Assembly (NCBI RefSeq): GCF_000702945.1
Contig: NZ_JNLE01000003.1
Location: 848,001-912,000 of the forward strand
DNA from: Clostridium sp. KNHs205
GTDB lineage: Bacteria > Bacillota > Clostridia > Lachnospirales > Lachnospiraceae
Direction of reading: 5' to 3'
Length of the DNA: 64,000 nt
In this document: positions 23,495 to 35,045 of the stretch, piece by piece
Layout: each line of letters opens with the position of its first letter
Position numbering within the stretch: the stretch's first letter is position 1
The notes under the pieces: generated by a model
Seen by the model: the letters and a program-made list of their open reading frames with translations, nothing else
Databases searched by the model: none
Told to the model about the DNA's origin: nothing
Translations under genes and position numbers: made by a program

Positions 23495-23523
23495 TTGACA
23501 CTATAATAGATTAATGTTACAAT
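23495..23523 (+). promoter_or_regulatory. Promoter of rplJL
   Basis: TTGACA (23495-23500), 17 bp and TACAAT (23518-23523), near consensus. Confidence 0.88.
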
Positions 23524-23726
23524 ACGTTAGCAATAACTGCCGTAGACAGTAGGTGCCGTAAGGCATAAGGAGAAAACGCCTACCGAGGGAATGGTTTTTA
23601 AGATCATAAGATCTTATGAACTTTAATTCATACGGAACTTAAGATAAATAGAAATATTTCTGTTTACCCTGCGTTCCAGATACGAATTTTCGAATCCCTT
23701 ACTGTCCGGCAGTAAGGGATTTTTTA
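23524..23726 (+). ncRNA. L10-type leader with attenuator
   Basis: The 5' untranslated RNA of rplJL contains the L10-leader-like block GTAGGTGCCGTAAGGC ... GCCTACCGAGGG (about 23549-23588). It ends in a terminator (AATCCCTTACTG 23693-23704, CAGTAAGGGATT 23710-23721, T-run). Ribosomal L10(L12)4 is known to bind such leaders and reduce rplJL expression. Confidence 0.75.
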
Positions 23727-23750
23727 AAATCTATAAGGAGGTATACCAGA

Positions 23751-24245
23751 ATGGCAAAAGTAGAATTAAAACAACCTATTATCGATGAGATTAAAGGTTA
23801 TGTTGATCAGGCGAAATCAATCGTTGCAGTTGACTACCGTGGACTTACTGTAGAAGAAGATACAAAGCTTCGTAAGCAGTTAAGAGAAGCTGGAGTTGTA
23901 TATAAAGTATACAAGAATACTTTGTTAAAGCGTGCGTTTGAAGGAACTGCTTATGAGAGTCTTGCTAAACACTTAGAAGGACCTACAGCAGTAGCTTTCG
24001 GCATCGAAGATGCAACATCTCCTGCAAGAATCATCAATGATACAATCAAGACTGCTCCTAAGTTAGAGTTCAAGGCAGGTGTTGTTGAAGGAACCTACTA
24101 TGATGAAAAAGGTATCCAGGTTATCGCAACAATTCCTTCCAGAGAAGTACTTATTTCCAAGTTACTTGGAAGCTTACAGTCACCTATTACCAACTTTGCT
24201 CGTGTTCTTAAGCAGATCGCTGAGAAACAGTCTGAAGTGGCATAA
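23751..24245 (+). CDS. rplJ: Ribosomal protein uL10
   Basis: 164 aa. The N-terminal rRNA-binding domain contains SIVAVDYRGLTV, LRKQLREAGVVYKVYKNTL and LEGPTAVAF. The C-terminal helix that carries L7/L12 dimers ends in LKQIAEKQSEVA. It starts with ATG after AAGGAGG. It is co-transcribed with rplL, 52 bp downstream, under the L10-leader attenuator. Confidence 0.97.
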   Translation: MAKVELKQPIIDEIKGYVDQAKSIVAVDYRGLTVEEDTKLRKQLREAGVVYKVYKNTLLKRAFEGTAYESLAKHLEGPTAVAFGIEDATSPARIINDTIKTAPKLEFKAGVVEGTYYDEKGIQVIATIPSREVLISKLLGSLQSPITNFARVLKQIAEKQSEVA

Positions 24246-24297
24246 GGAACAAAAATTAGTTTCAGTACAATAAATTATTAAACGGAGGTATTTTCAA

Positions 24298-24663
24298 ATG
24301 ACAACTCAAGAGTTTATCGAAGCTATTAAGAGCTTAACAGTATTAGAATTAAATGATTTAGTAAAAGCATGTGAAGAAGAATTCGGTGTATCCGCAGCAG
24401 CTGGTGTTGTAGTTGCTGGTCCTGCAGCTGGTGCAGCAGAAGCTGAAGAGAAGACAGAATTTGATGTAGAGTTAACAGATTGCGGTCCTAACAAAGTTAA
24501 GGTTATCAAAGTTGTTCGTGAAATCACTGGCTTAGGCTTAAAAGAAGCTAAAGACCTTGTAGATGGCGCTCCTAAGACATTAAAAGAAGCTGCATCTAAA
24601 GACGAAGCTGCTGATATCAAAGCTAAACTTGAAGCAGAAGGCGCTAAAGTTACAGTTAAATAA
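24298..24663 (+). CDS. rplL: Ribosomal protein bL12 (L7/L12)
   Basis: 121 aa, the usual length. It has the N-terminal dimerisation domain ([22 protein letters not shown]), an Ala-rich hinge (about residues 33-50) and the C-terminal factor-binding domain with [18 protein letters not shown] and PKTLKEA. It starts with ATG after CGGAGG. It ends the rplJL unit, followed by a strong terminator into which a group II intron has inserted. Confidence 0.98.
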   Translation: MTTQEFIEAIKSLTVLELNDLVKACEEEFGVSAAAGVVVAGPAAGAAEAEEKTEFDVELTDCGPNKVKVIKVVREITGLGLKEAKDLVDGAPKTLKEAASKDEAADIKAKLEAEGAKVTVK

Positions 24664-24680
24664 TTTACACCAAATGATAA

Positions 24681-24719
24681 AAGTCTGTTCTGACAAATGC
24701 CAGAACAGACTTTTTTATT
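24681..24719 (+). terminator. Terminator of rplJL, intron target
   Basis: AAGTCTGTTCTG (24681-24692) pairs with CAGAACAGACTT (24701-24712), followed by T residues. The intron starts at 24720, directly after the U-tract. Confidence 0.92.
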
Positions 24720-26610
24720 GTGCGCCTGGCGGCGCACGTTTCTAATGGGTGAAAGTCCCTAGTCTGCCCTAGTAGTGGGAAAGACACAGCCAAGACCAAG
24801 GGTGTCGTGGGTGACTGCGAATCTGAAGGAAGGTGGAGGCAAATCTCTGGTCTGACGAACAGAAATCACATCAGGCTACAGTTAAGGATAAGACTGCAAT
24901 ACAAGTTAAAGTCCAATAACTACTCGGAATTAACTGTAGTAAATGTGGCAGATGGATGGAGAGAAAGAAACGTGTGGTACCCAGGGAGATCTCGTCAGCA
25001 AGTGAAAACAGAGTATGAAACTTGTAGTAACAACGAATGACGAGAAGTCAGCCGAGGTCATAGTACCATTTCAGTTGCAAATGATATGGGAAGGACTGAA
25101 CTTTAGGAGGTACAAGCAATGAAAGTAACTGATAGTAGATTTAAGAACAGACAACTTCATATGGAAGACTATCTGCAAATGGTATCTGCGGAACAGAAAG
25201 AGGATGCAGAAGTGTTCGACTACGGGAAGATTACTGAAAAGAGCGGTATCATCACAAACTATTGGATGAATAATCTCTTGGAATTGATTTTGCGAAAAGA
25301 TAACCTCAACAAGGCATATAAGCGAGTGAAATCAAATAAAGGAGCAGGTGGAACGGATGGAATGCAGGTGGATGAACTTCTGCCCTACTTAAAGGAAAAC
25401 CAAGACACCTTAATTCAAGAGATAAAGGGAGGCAGATTTAAGCCAAACCCAGTTCGAAGGGTAGAAATACCAAAAGAAACAAAAGGTGAGTTCAGAAAGC
25501 TTGGAGTTCCAACCGTGGTTGACCGAGTTATCCAACAAGCAATCATACAAGAACTAACGCCTATCTACGAGGAGCAGTTCTCAGAAAACAGTTTTGGTTT
25601 TCAGCCGAAAAAAGGTGCACATGATGCACTGAAACAATGCCAAAAGAATGTAAACGAAGGCTACGTATATGTGGTTGATATGGATTTGGAAAAGTTCTTT
25701 GATACCGTATGCCAGAGTAAGCTGATTGAGGTATTGGGAAGAACCATCAAAGATGGCAGAGTTATCTCTTTGATACATAAATACCTCAATGCTGGAGTGA
25801 TAACAAAAGGGGTGTTTAAGAAAACAGAGGTCGGCATGCCACAAGGTGGACCATTAAGTCCATTGCTAAGTAATATCATGCTAAATGAGTTGGACAAGGA
25901 ACTTGAAAGCAGAGGACATAGGTTTGTCCGATACGCAGATGATTGCATGATTTTCTGTAAAAGCAAAAAGAGTGCAGAAAGAACCTTGGAAAACATCATA
26001 CCATTCATTGAGAAAAGGCTATTTCTGAAAGTGAATAGGAAGAAAACGCAAGTCGCGCACATCAGTAAAGTTAAATATCTTGGATATACATTCTATAGAT
26101 ATAGAGGTAAATGCAGATTTAGAGTACATCCGAAATCCGTAACAAAGATGAAAGACGCAATACGAAATCTGACAGACCGAAACAATGGCATGAGCAACAC
26201 AGCGAGAGAAGATAAATACCAACAGTTTGTGAGAGGATGGATAGAGTACTTTAAACTCGCAGATATGAAGAATCTTCTAAAAGGCATAGATGAATGGGCT
26301 AGACGCAGAATACGAGCGGTCTATTGGAAACAGTGGAAGAAAATCAAGACAAAGTACAGAATGCTTAGAGCCATAGGATGTGAGCATTGGAGAGCCAAAG
26401 AACTTGCCTGTAGTAGAAAAGGGTACTGGCGCATGGCGCAAGTGCTGAACCAGATATTTTCTAATAAAATAATAGCCAAGCTAGGATATACATCCATGCT
26501 TGACTATTATCTGATAGTTTATGAAAACTAAAGAACCGCCGTATACGGAACCGTACGTACGGTGGTGTGGGAGGTCGGTAGATAAAATAATTATCTACCT
26601 CCTACCCGAT
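24720..26610 (+). mobile_element. Group II intron, copy 2 (bacterial class C type)
   Basis: 1891 bp, the same length and boundaries (GTGCG at 24720, CCGAT at 26606-26610) as copy 1 at 8032-9922, with the same domain V. I see two base differences between the copies, both in the maturase gene. It sits behind the rplL terminator and ahead of rpoB, in the same orientation as the operon. Near identity implies very recent movement of one copy. Confidence 0.95.
25119..26531 (+). CDS. ltrA: Group II intron-encoded reverse transcriptase/maturase (copy 2)
   Basis: 470 aa, identical in my reading to copy 1 except Lys instead of Glu at residue 234 (codon 25818-25820). All RT blocks, the YADD at 272-275 and the maturase domain are intact, and there is no endonuclease domain. 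The charge change lies just before the conserved EVGMPQGGPLSP block of the RT fingers/palm; its effect is unknown. It starts with ATG after TAGGAGG. It should support splicing and retrohoming of its own and perhaps the sister intron. Confidence 0.96.
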   Translation: MKVTDSRFKNRQLHMEDYLQMVSAEQKEDAEVFDYGKITEKSGIITNYWMNNLLELILRKDNLNKAYKRVKSNKGAGGTDGMQVDELLPYLKENQDTLIQEIKGGRFKPNPVRRVEIPKETKGEFRKLGVPTVVDRVIQQAIIQELTPIYEEQFSENSFGFQPKKGAHDALKQCQKNVNEGYVYVVDMDLEKFFDTVCQSKLIEVLGRTIKDGRVISLIHKYLNAGVITKGVFKKTEVGMPQGGPLSPLLSNIMLNELDKELESRGHRFVRYADDCMIFCKSKKSAERTLENIIPFIEKRLFLKVNRKKTQVAHISKVKYLGYTFYRYRGKCRFRVHPKSVTKMKDAIRNLTDRNNGMSNTAREDKYQQFVRGWIEYFKLADMKNLLKGIDEWARRRIRAVYWKQWKKIKTKYRMLRAIGCEHWRAKELACSRKGYWRMAQVLNQIFSNKIIAKLGYTSMLDYYLIVYEN

Positions 26611-26807
26611 TCGCAAAAGTTTCAGAGTGAGAACTTCAAACTTAATATAATGAATAAAAAAATTTATGTAATCAAAATTAATTGGAAATATTTAAATTCA
26701 GGACATAAAAAATACAGGGGTCCCTGGTATAGACTTATCAAATTGGGGAATAAACTTAAGATAGGGAACTTTTTTGCATGGGAATAGAAAAAAAGGACAA
26801 AAACATA

Positions 26808-26836
26808 TTGACATCTTGACAAACTTGTGATAGTAT
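26808..26836 (+). promoter_or_regulatory. Promoter of rpoBC
   Basis: TTGACA (26808-26813), 17 bp and TAGTAT (26831-26836); a second TTGACA (26816-26821) overlaps. The stretch 26611-26807 after the intron holds no gene, only a CAGGG/CCCTG hairpin (26715-26726). The leader 26837-26973 has no obvious fold. Confidence 0.75.
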
Positions 26837-26973
26837 GAAAGATGCACTATTGTGCGAAGATATGCCTACAATATCTATTATAGCACATATAAGTGTAAAA
26901 GAAAAGTGGTTTAAACAAATTATTCTAGAATCTTTCTGGAAATAAAAATAAAACTCAAGGGGTGAAAACGTCA

Positions 26974-29900
26974 ATGGATAAAAACAGGATACGTCCAATC
27001 AAAGTTGGTAACGGCGTAAGAATGAGCTATTCTAGGCAAAAAGAAGTTTTGGAAATGCCAAATCTTATTGAAGTTCAAAAAAATTCCTATCAGTGGTTTT
27101 TAGATGAAGGACTGAAGGAAGTTTTTGAAGATATTTCTCCAATAGAAGATTACAGTGGGCATTTGAGCTTAGAATTCGTTGATTTTGCGCTGTGCGAAGA
27201 TGATGTCAAATATTCAATTGAAGAGTGCAAGGAAAGAGATGCTACCTATGCTGCACCTTTAAAGGTGAAAGTCAGACTTCACAACAAAGAGAACGATGAA
27301 ATCAATGAACACGATATTTTTATGGGTGACTTGCCTTTAATGACGGAAACCGGAACCTTCGTAATAAACGGAGCAGAAAGAGTTATCGTTAGCCAGTTGG
27401 TACGTTCCCCCGGAATTTATTATGCAATTGGACACGACAAAATAGGTAAGAAACTCTTCTCCTCCACTGTTATCCCCAACAGAGGAGCTTGGTTGGAGTA
27501 CGAAACAGATTCCAACGATGTATTTTACGTTCGTGTAGACCGTAACAGAAAAGTTCCCATTACTGTACTGATCCGTGCCCTCGGAATCGGCAGCAACATT
27601 GAAATTCAGGAACTTTTCGGTGAAGAGCCAAAGATTCTTGCCAGTATTACAAAAGACCCTTCTGATAATTATCAGGATGGTTTACTTGAGCTGTACAAAA
27701 AGCTGCGTCCCGGCGAGCCTCTTTCTGTAGAAAGTGCAGAGTCTTTAATTAACAGCATGTTTTTTGACCCCAGAAGATATGACCTTGCTAAGGTAGGCAG
27801 ATTCAAGTTCAACAAGAAACTTTCCTTAAAGAACAGAGTTATTGGAGCTATTCTGGCTGAAGATGTTGTTAACAGGGAAACCGGTGAAATTTTAGCAGAA
27901 GCAGGTACTACGATTAATGAAGAGCTGGCAGTGGAGATTCAGAATGCTGCAGTACGTTCCATAATGGTACAAGCGGAAGAAAGAAATGTTAAAGTACTTA
28001 CGAACCAGATGGTGGATTTGAACTATTATCTGGATGTAGATAAAAAAGAACTAGGGGTAACCGAAGAAGTTTATTACCCTGTGTTAAAGAGTATCTTAGA
28101 TGAATTCAAAGATATTGAAGAAATAAAATTAGCAATTAAGAGAAATATTAATGAATTGATTCCTAAACATATAACCAAGGATGATATCATTGCTTCCATT
28201 AACTACAATATTCATCTTGAATATGAAGTGGGAGGCTCTGATGATATTGACCATTTAGGAAACAGAAGAATCCGTGCGGTAGGTGAGTTACTTCAGAACC
28301 AGTACCGTATCGGTCTTTCCAGAATGGAACGTGTAGTAAGAGAAAGAATGACTACACAGGATTTAGAAGGTGTAAGCCCTCAGTCCTTAATCAATATCAA
28401 ACCTGTAATTGCAGCAGTGAAGGAGTTCTTTGGTAGTTCCCAGCTGTCACAGTTTATGGATCAGCATAATCCTCTTGGTGAATTAACCCATAAGAGACGT
28501 CTCTCAGCCTTAGGACCTGGCGGTCTGTCCCGTGATCGTGCCGGCTTCGAGGTTCGTGACGTACATTACTCCCACTATGGAAGAATGTGTCCCGTAGAGA
28601 CACCCGAAGGCCCTAACATCGGTCTTATTAACTCCTTAGCATCCTATGCCAGAATTAATGAGTATGGATTTATTGAAGCGCCTTATCGTAAGGTAGATAA
28701 GACAGATCCTAAGAATCCCAGAGTTATTGATGAAGTTATCTATATGACTGCTGATGAAGAGGATAAATATGTCGTTGCACAGGCAAATGAGTCTCTGGAT
28801 GAAAACGGATATTTTACAAATGTAAATGTATCCGGTCGTTTTAGAGAAGATACCCTTGAGTTCCCTAAGTCAAGAATTGATTTAATGGACGTATCTCCTA
28901 AGATGGTATTCTCCGTTGCTACAGCCATGATTCCTTTCCTTGAGAATGATGATGCCAACCGTGCCCTCATGGGATCTAACATGCAACGTCAGGCCGTGCC
29001 TTTATTAATTACTGAGTCTCCTGTAGTAGGAACCGGTATTGAGTTAAAAGCAGCCGTTGACTCCGGTGTATGTGTGGTTTCTGAAAAGGCAGGCGTGGTT
29101 GAGAAATCCACCTCCAAGGAAATCATTATCAAAAATGATGATGGAACGAAGAAAGCATATAAATTATTAAAATTTGCAAGAAGTAACCAGGGAACCTGTA
29201 TCAACCAGAGACCTATCGTTGTTAAGGGTGATAAGGTAGAGGCCGGCCAGGTTATTGCAGATGGTCCTTCCACTTCACAAGGTGAATTAGCTTTAGGTAA
29301 GAATCCCCTTATCGGCTTTATGACCTGGGAAGGATACAATTACGAAGATGCGGTTCTTTTAAGTGAAAGACTGGTGCAGGAGGATGTATATACCTCCGTT
29401 CATATTGAAGAATATGAAGCAGAATCCAGAGATACCAAATTAGGACCCGAAGAAATCACAAGAGACGTACCAGGCGTCGGTGATGATGCGTTAAAAGATC
29501 TGGATGAGCGCGGAATTATCCGTATCGGTGCGGAAGTACGTGCCGGAGATATTCTGGTAGGTAAGGTAACTCCTAAGGGAGAAACTGAGCTTACGGCAGA
29601 AGAAAGACTCCTTCGTGCTATTTTCGGTGAGAAAGCAAGAGAAGTCAGAGATACCTCCTTACGTGTTCCTCACGGTGAGTATGGTATTATTGTTGATGCC
29701 AAAGTATTTACAAGAGAAAACGGTGATGAACTCTCTCCTGGAGTAAATCAGACCGTTAGAGTATATATTGCACAGAAGAGAAAAATCCAGGTTGGTGATA
29801 AGATGGCCGGACGTCATGGTAATAAGGGTGTTGTTTCCCGTGTATTACCGGCAGAAGATATGCCTTTCCTTCCCAACGGAAGACCTCTTGATATCGTGCT

Positions 29901-30807
29901 TAACCCTCTGGGTGTGCCTTCCCGTATGAACATCGGTCAGGTGCTTGAGATTCACTTAAGCCTTGCCTCCAAGGTTCTCGGCTTTAAGGTAGCAACACCA
30001 GTATTTGATGGTGCAAACGAGTATGATATTATGGATACTCTTGAGCTTGCCAACGATTATGTAAATACCGATTGGGAGGAATTCCAAGATAAGTATAATG
30101 ATATCCTTGACCCTGAGGTTATGGATTATCTGGAAAATAACAAAGCTTACAGAGAGCAATGGAAGGGTGTACCCATTAACAGAGACGGTAAAGTAAGACT
30201 CCGTGACGGAAGAACCGGAGAGTTCTTTGACGGAGCCGTTACAGTGGGCTTCATGCACTACTTAAAACTCCACCATCTGGTAGATGATAAGATTCATGCT
30301 CGTTCCACCGGTCCTTACTCCTTAGTAACACAGCAGCCACTTGGTGGTAAAGCTCAGTTTGGTGGACAGAGATTCGGTGAAATGGAGGTTTGGGCACTGG
30401 AAGCATACGGTGCTGCTTATACACTCCAGGAAATCCTTACGGTGAAATCCGATGATGTTACCGGTCGTGTTAAGACCTATGAAGCAATTATTAAGGGAGA
30501 GAACATCTCCGATCCCGGAATTCCGGAATCCTTCAAGGTACTCTTAAAAGAGCTTCAGTCTTTAGCGCTGGATGTTATCGTGTTGGATGAAAGCGGTCAG
30601 GAAGTAAAGATGACTGAAAATATCGACTATGGTGAAGGTGATCTGACTCCTCTAATTGAAGGTGATAACAACTTCCGTTATGACGAAGATTATACGGAAG
30701 CAGGATATCGTGAGACCACACCTGAGGAGGAAGAAAGCTTCTTTGATCCTTTTGATGAGGAGACGGTAGAAATCAGCGATATTGAGGAAGAAGAATTCGA
30801 AGACTAG
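26974..30807 (+). CDS. rpoB: RNA polymerase beta subunit
   Basis: About 1277 aa, with all beta lobes, fork and flap. It includes the rifampicin region [19 protein letters not shown] (S and H wild type by eye), [17 protein letters not shown], and the C-terminal clamp [20 protein letters not shown]. The start preferred is the ATG at 26974; a GTG at 26962 overlaps the Shine-Dalgarno AAGGGGTGA. The C-terminus carries a very acidic tail (about the last 50 residues, Glu/Asp-rich), as does RpoC. It is followed 56 bp later by rpoC. Confidence 0.98.
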   Translation: MDKNRIRPIKVGNGVRMSYSRQKEVLEMPNLIEVQKNSYQWFLDEGLKEVFEDISPIEDYSGHLSLEFVDFALCEDDVKYSIEECKERDATYAAPLKVKVRLHNKENDEINEHDIFMGDLPLMTETGTFVINGAERVIVSQLVRSPGIYYAIGHDKIGKKLFSSTVIPNRGAWLEYETDSNDVFYVRVDRNRKVPITVLIRALGIGSNIEIQELFGEEPKILASITKDPSDNYQDGLLELYKKLRPGEPLSVESAESLINSMFFDPRRYDLAKVGRFKFNKKLSLKNRVIGAILAEDVVNRETGEILAEAGTTINEELAVEIQNAAVRSIMVQAEERNVKVLTNQMVDLNYYLDVDKKELGVTEEVYYPVLKSILDEFKDIEEIKLAIKRNINELIPKHITKDDIIASINYNIHLEYEVGGSDDIDHLGNRRIRAVGELLQNQYRIGLSRMERVVRERMTTQDLEGVSPQSLINIKPVIAAVKEFFGSSQLSQFMDQHNPLGELTHKRRLSALGPGGLSRDRAGFEVRDVHYSHYGRMCPVETPEGPNIGLINSLASYARINEYGFIEAPYRKVDKTDPKNPRVIDEVIYMTADEEDKYVVAQANESLDENGYFTNVNVSGRFREDTLEFPKSRIDLMDVSPKMVFSVATAMIPFLENDDANRALMGSNMQRQAVPLLITESPVVGTGIELKAAVDSGVCVVSEKAGVVEKSTSKEIIIKNDDGTKKAYKLLKFARSNQGTCINQRPIVVKGDKVEAGQVIADGPSTSQGELALGKNPLIGFMTWEGYNYEDAVLLSERLVQEDVYTSVHIEEYEAESRDTKLGPEEITRDVPGVGDDALKDLDERGIIRIGAEVRAGDILVGKVTPKGETELTAEERLLRAIFGEKAREVRDTSLRVPHGEYGIIVDAKVFTRENGDELSPGVNQTVRVYIAQKRKIQVGDKMAGRHGNKGVVSRVLPAEDMPFLPNGRPLDIVLNPLGVPSRMNIGQVLEIHLSLASKVLGFKVATPVFDGANEYDIMDTLELANDYVNTDWEEFQDKYNDILDPEVMDYLENNKAYREQWKGVPINRDGKVRLRDGRTGEFFDGAVTVGFMHYLKLHHLVDDKIHARSTGPYSLVTQQPLGGKAQFGGQRFGEMEVWALEAYGAAYTLQEILTVKSDDVTGRVKTYEAIIKGENISDPGIPESFKVLLKELQSLALDVIVLDESGQEVKMTENIDYGEGDLTPLIEGDNNFRYDEDYTEAGYRETTPEEEESFFDPFDEETVEISDIEEEEFED

Positions 30808-30863
30808 TCTACTGTAAGAAAAGGACTGATTAAAAGGTCCGTTACTATGAAAGGGAGTGCCAG

Positions 30864-33800
30864 ATGATGCCAGAAGTGGTAAATAACCAAAGTAGTCCGG
30901 AAATAACCTATGATGCTATAAAGATTGGCCTTGCTTCTCCTGAAAAAATCAGAGAGTGGTCCAGGGGCGAGGTAAAAAAACCGGAGACCATTAACTACAG
31001 AACTTTAAAGCCTGAAAAAGACGGGTTGTTCTGTGAGAAAATTTTCGGACCCAGCAAGGATTGGGAGTGTCATTGTGGAAAATATAAAAAGATTCGCTAT
31101 AAAGGCGTTGTGTGCGACAGATGTGGTGTTGAAGTAACCAAGGCATCTGTCCGCAGGGAAAGAATGGGCCATATTGAGCTCGCTGCCCCTGTATCTCATA
31201 TATGGTACTTTAAAGGTATCCCCAGCCGTATGGGATTAATTCTGGACTTATCACCCAGAACACTGGAAAAAGTACTCTACTTTGCCTCCTATATCGTACT
31301 TGATAAAGGAAGCAGTGATCTGCAGTATAAGCAGGTTCTTAATGAAAAGGAATACAGAGAAGCCTATGAAAAATACGGAAACAGATTCCGTGTTGGAATG
31401 GGTGCGGAAGCAATCCAGGAACTGTTAATGGCAATCGATCTGGAAGCAGAATCCAAAGACTTAAAGAAAGGCTTAAAGGATTTTACCGGACAGAAGAGAG
31501 CCAGAGTAATCAAGAGACTGGAAGTAGTAGAAGCTTTCCGTGAGTCAGGAAACAGACCGGAGTGGATGATCCTTTCCGTAGTACCTGTAATTCCCCCGGA
31601 TTTAAGACCTATGGTTCAGTTGGATGGTGGACGTTTCGCTACCTCTGATATGAACGATTTATACAGAAGAATCATTAACCGTAATAACCGTTTAAAGAGA
31701 CTTTTAGAGCTTGGCGCACCTGATATCATCGTAAGAAATGAGAAGAGAATGCTTCAGGAAGCTGTTGATGCTTTAATTGATAACGGAAGAAGAGGAAGAC
31801 CCGTTACTGGACCCGGAAACCGTGCTTTAAAATCCTTATCTGATATGTTAAAGGGTAAACAGGGACGTTTCCGTCAGAACTTACTTGGTAAACGTGTTGA
31901 CTACTCCGGACGTTCCGTTATAGTAGTAGGACCGGAATTAAAGATTTATCAGTGTGGTCTGCCTAAGGAAATGGCAATTGAGTTATTCAAACCTTTCGTT
32001 ATGAAAGAGCTGGTTGCCAAAGGAACTGCACATAATATAAAATCCGCCAAAAAGATGGTGGAAAGACTTCAGTCTGAGGTATGGGACGTATTAGAAGAGG
32101 TTATCAGAGAACATCCGGTAATGCTTAACCGTGCCCCGACACTCCACAGACTTGGTATCCAGGCATTTGAGCCGGTATTGGTAGAAGGTAAGGCTATTAA
32201 GCTTCACCCTCTGGTTTGTACCGCCTTCAACGCCGACTTCGACGGTGACCAGATGGCTGTACATTTACCTCTTTCCGTAGAAGCTCAGGCAGAGTGCAGA
32301 TTCCTTCTGCTCTCCCCTAACAACCTCTTAAAGCCTTCCGACGGTGGTCCCGTTGCCGTTCCTTCACAGGATATGGTACTTGGTATCTATTACCTGACTT
32401 TACAAAAGCCCGGTGATTTAGGAGAAGGACATTTCTTTAAGAGTGTAAACGAAGCAATCCTTGCTTATGAGAATGGTGCAATTACCCTTCATGCAAAAAT
32501 AAAGGTAAGACGTACTGGTGTAAACAGCAACGGTGAGACTATCACTAAGACAGTTGAATCCACTCTCGGACGCTTTATCTTTAATGAAATCATCAGCCAG
32601 GATCTGGGATTTGTTGACAGAACCAACCCCGATAACTTCCTGATTCCTGAAGTAGATTTCCATGTTGGCAAGAAACAGCTTAAGAAGATTCTTGAGAAAT
32701 GTATCAATACTCATGGAGCCACTAAGACAGCGGAAACTCTGGATGCTATTAAATCCTTGGGTTATAAATACTCTACAAGAGCAGCTATGACCGTATCCAT
32801 TTCTGACATGACCGTTCCTCCTCAGAAGAAGACCATTATCGCAGAGGCAGAATCAAGAGTTGAAGAAATCTCAAAGAACTTCCGCCGTGGTCTTATGACA
32901 GAGGATGAAAGACACAAAGCAGTTATTGACACCTGGAAGGTAGCCGATGATGATATTACAGAGGCGCTTCTTACAGGACTTGATAAATACAACAACATTT
33001 ACATGATGGCAGACTCCGGTGCCCGTGGTTCCGATAAGCAGATCAAACAGCTTGCCGGTATGCGTGGACTTATGGCGGATACCTCCGGTCGTACTCTGGA
33101 GCTCCCTATTAAATCCAACTTCCGTGAAGGTCTCGACGTTCTCGAGTACTTCATGTCAGCACATGGTGCGAGAAAAGGTCTCTCCGATACTGCTCTTCGT
33201 ACAGCCGATTCCGGTTACTTAACCCGTCGTCTGGTAGACGTATCCCAGGATCTTATCATCCGTGAGGTTGATTGCTGTGAAGGCAAAGAAATCCCTGGTA
33301 TGTGGATCAAAGCCTTTGCAGATGGCAGCGAATTAATCGAAAGTCTGGAAGAGAGAATTACGGGCAGATATTCCTGTGAAACTCTTACAGATGATAGCGG
33401 TGAGGTGATCGTTAAGGCGAATCATATGATTACACCTAAACGTGCAGCCAGAATCGTTGCAACGAAGAAGATTGACGAACAGGGATTTAATGCCAAATTA
33501 AAGATTCGTACCATTTTAACCTGTAAATCACACATCGGTGTATGTGCTAAATGCTACGGTGCTAACATGGCTACCGGTGAAGCGGTTCAGGTAGGTGAAG
33601 CAGTTGGTATTATTGCTGCCCAGTCCATCGGAGAGCCCGGAACACAGCTTACCATGCGTACTTTCCATACCGGTGGTGTTGCCGGTGATGATATTACACA
33701 GGGTCTTCCCCGTGTAGAAGAATTATTTGAAGCAAGAAAACCCAAGGGACTTGCAATTATTGCAGAGTTCGGCGGTATTGTTACTATAAAGGATACCAAG

Positions 33801-34592
33801 AAGAAACGTGAAGTCATTGTAACAAACAATGAAACCGGAGAAGCTAAAACTTATCTGATTCCTTATGGTTCACGTATCAAGGTTCTTGACGGGGATGTAT
33901 TAGAAGCCGGAGATGAACTGACAGAGGGTAGCGTTAATCCTCATGATATCTTAAAGATTAAAGGTGTTCGTGCCGTACAGGATTATATGATTCAGGAAGT
34001 ACAGCGTGTTTACCGTTTACAGGGTGTTGAGATCAACGATAAGCATATCGAGGTCATTGTACGTCAGATGCTTAAGAAAATCCGTATTGAGAACAGCGGA
34101 GATTCTGAATTCTTACCTGGTAAACTGATTGATATTCTGGAATTTGATGATGCCAATGAGATATTAGAGGAAAAGGGACTCACCGTTGCAGACGGAAAAC
34201 AGGTAATGCTTGGAATTACAAAGGCTTCCTTAGCAACAAACTCCTTCCTTTCAGCAGCATCCTTCCAGGAAACCACGAAGGTATTAACAGAAGCTGCTAT
34301 TAACGGGAAGATTGATCCACTTATCGGATTAAAAGAGAACGTTATTATCGGTAAGTTAATTCCTGCCGGTACTGGTATGAAGAGATACCGTTCTGTTAAG
34401 CTTGACAGTGACATGGAAGAAGAGTTAATCCTTTCCGAAGATTTTGAGGATGATGATTATCAGAGCTTCAATTATTCAGAGGATGCCATGGATGATGATT
34501 TAGACAGCATTGAACTGGATGAATTTGAAGACGAGGATTTATCCGATGAAGATTTTGATGATGTTGATTTCGAGGATGATTCCGACAAATAA
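30864..34592 (+). CDS. rpoC: RNA polymerase beta' subunit
   Basis: 1242 aa. The N-terminal zinc site ([20 protein letters not shown], residues about 70-89) and the catalytic Mg2+ loop NADFDGD (456-462) are intact, as are the second zinc site ([13 protein letters not shown]) and the trigger-loop/bridge-helix region with [16 protein letters not shown]. The last 50 residues are almost wholly Asp/Glu, longer than in many relatives. It starts with ATG (ATGATG) after AAAGGGAG. A terminator follows, so the operon ends here. Confidence 0.98.
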   Translation: MMPEVVNNQSSPEITYDAIKIGLASPEKIREWSRGEVKKPETINYRTLKPEKDGLFCEKIFGPSKDWECHCGKYKKIRYKGVVCDRCGVEVTKASVRRERMGHIELAAPVSHIWYFKGIPSRMGLILDLSPRTLEKVLYFASYIVLDKGSSDLQYKQVLNEKEYREAYEKYGNRFRVGMGAEAIQELLMAIDLEAESKDLKKGLKDFTGQKRARVIKRLEVVEAFRESGNRPEWMILSVVPVIPPDLRPMVQLDGGRFATSDMNDLYRRIINRNNRLKRLLELGAPDIIVRNEKRMLQEAVDALIDNGRRGRPVTGPGNRALKSLSDMLKGKQGRFRQNLLGKRVDYSGRSVIVVGPELKIYQCGLPKEMAIELFKPFVMKELVAKGTAHNIKSAKKMVERLQSEVWDVLEEVIREHPVMLNRAPTLHRLGIQAFEPVLVEGKAIKLHPLVCTAFNADFDGDQMAVHLPLSVEAQAECRFLLLSPNNLLKPSDGGPVAVPSQDMVLGIYYLTLQKPGDLGEGHFFKSVNEAILAYENGAITLHAKIKVRRTGVNSNGETITKTVESTLGRFIFNEIISQDLGFVDRTNPDNFLIPEVDFHVGKKQLKKILEKCINTHGATKTAETLDAIKSLGYKYSTRAAMTVSISDMTVPPQKKTIIAEAESRVEEISKNFRRGLMTEDERHKAVIDTWKVADDDITEALLTGLDKYNNIYMMADSGARGSDKQIKQLAGMRGLMADTSGRTLELPIKSNFREGLDVLEYFMSAHGARKGLSDTALRTADSGYLTRRLVDVSQDLIIREVDCCEGKEIPGMWIKAFADGSELIESLEERITGRYSCETLTDDSGEVIVKANHMITPKRAARIVATKKIDEQGFNAKLKIRTILTCKSHIGVCAKCYGANMATGEAVQVGEAVGIIAAQSIGEPGTQLTMRTFHTGGVAGDDITQGLPRVEELFEARKPKGLAIIAEFGGIVTIKDTKKKREVIVTNNETGEAKTYLIPYGSRIKVLDGDVLEAGDELTEGSVNPHDILKIKGVRAVQDYMIQEVQRVYRLQGVEINDKHIEVIVRQMLKKIRIENSGDSEFLPGKLIDILEFDDANEILEEKGLTVADGKQVMLGITKASLATNSFLSAASFQETTKVLTEAAINGKIDPLIGLKENVIIGKLIPAGTGMKRYRSVKLDSDMEEELILSEDFEDDDYQSFNYSEDAMDDDLDSIELDEFEDEDLSDEDFDDVDFEDDSDK

Positions 34593-34618
34593 TTAATACG
34601 ATATAATAATATATAGCG

Positions 34619-34654
34619 AAAGCCTCCAAAGAGTGATTCTTTGGAGGCTTTTTT
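34619..34654 (+). terminator. Terminator of rpoBC
   Basis: AAAGCCTCCAAAGA (34619-34632) pairs perfectly with TCTTTGGAGGCTTT (34638-34651), and T residues follow. From 34655 to 34900 I see no gene and no cobalamin riboswitch. Confidence 0.95.
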
Positions 34655-34907
34655 GCATGCGCCGTGTCAAGGGTTGATAGGAAGCTGGTTATATGCCAAA
34701 TAGAAAATGGCACAGAAACATTTTACAAAGCTTTTACGCTGTTTTAATACATATGGCATAGAGATTATATATTATAGATTAGTATTATTATAAGTATTAT
34801 CCATTACCGCGAATCAAATATTTAGTTCTAGAGGCTGTATGATAAGGCAGTGGTTAGGAAAAAAAGAGAGTGAAATTCTGAGTGAGAATATTTCTCTTTT
34901 AGTAGCA

Positions 34908-34956
34908 TTGACATATATATAGTATAGGTATATAATTTATATACTATATATAGCGT
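34908..34956 (+). promoter_or_regulatory. nrdJ promoter with tandem NrdR-like boxes
   Basis: A consensus promoter: TTGACA (34908-34913), 17 bp, TATAAT (34931-34936). ATACTATATATAGCGT (34941-34956) matches the NrdR box ACACWATATATWGTGT at 14 of 16 positions. A weaker box (34910-34925) lies 31 bp upstream, the usual three-turn spacing. A 13-bp perfect inverted repeat (34914-34926, 34940-34952) results. Confidence 0.75.
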
Positions 34957-35045
34957 CTACATAAAAATACGACCATTGGAAAAACTAAACATTTATGAAG
35001 TATTTACATTGTTTATCTGTAAACTACTGATCTGGAAAGCAGGTA

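Noticed and set aside
26521..26787. 88-aa frame crossing the 3' end of intron copy 2
   Set aside because: It starts inside intron domain V/VI and runs into A+T-rich DNA; no counterpart exists after copy 1.
34655..35045. Cobalamin riboswitch before the B12-dependent reductase
   Set aside because: No B12-box or matching helices found; the region holds a promoter and NrdR-like boxes instead.
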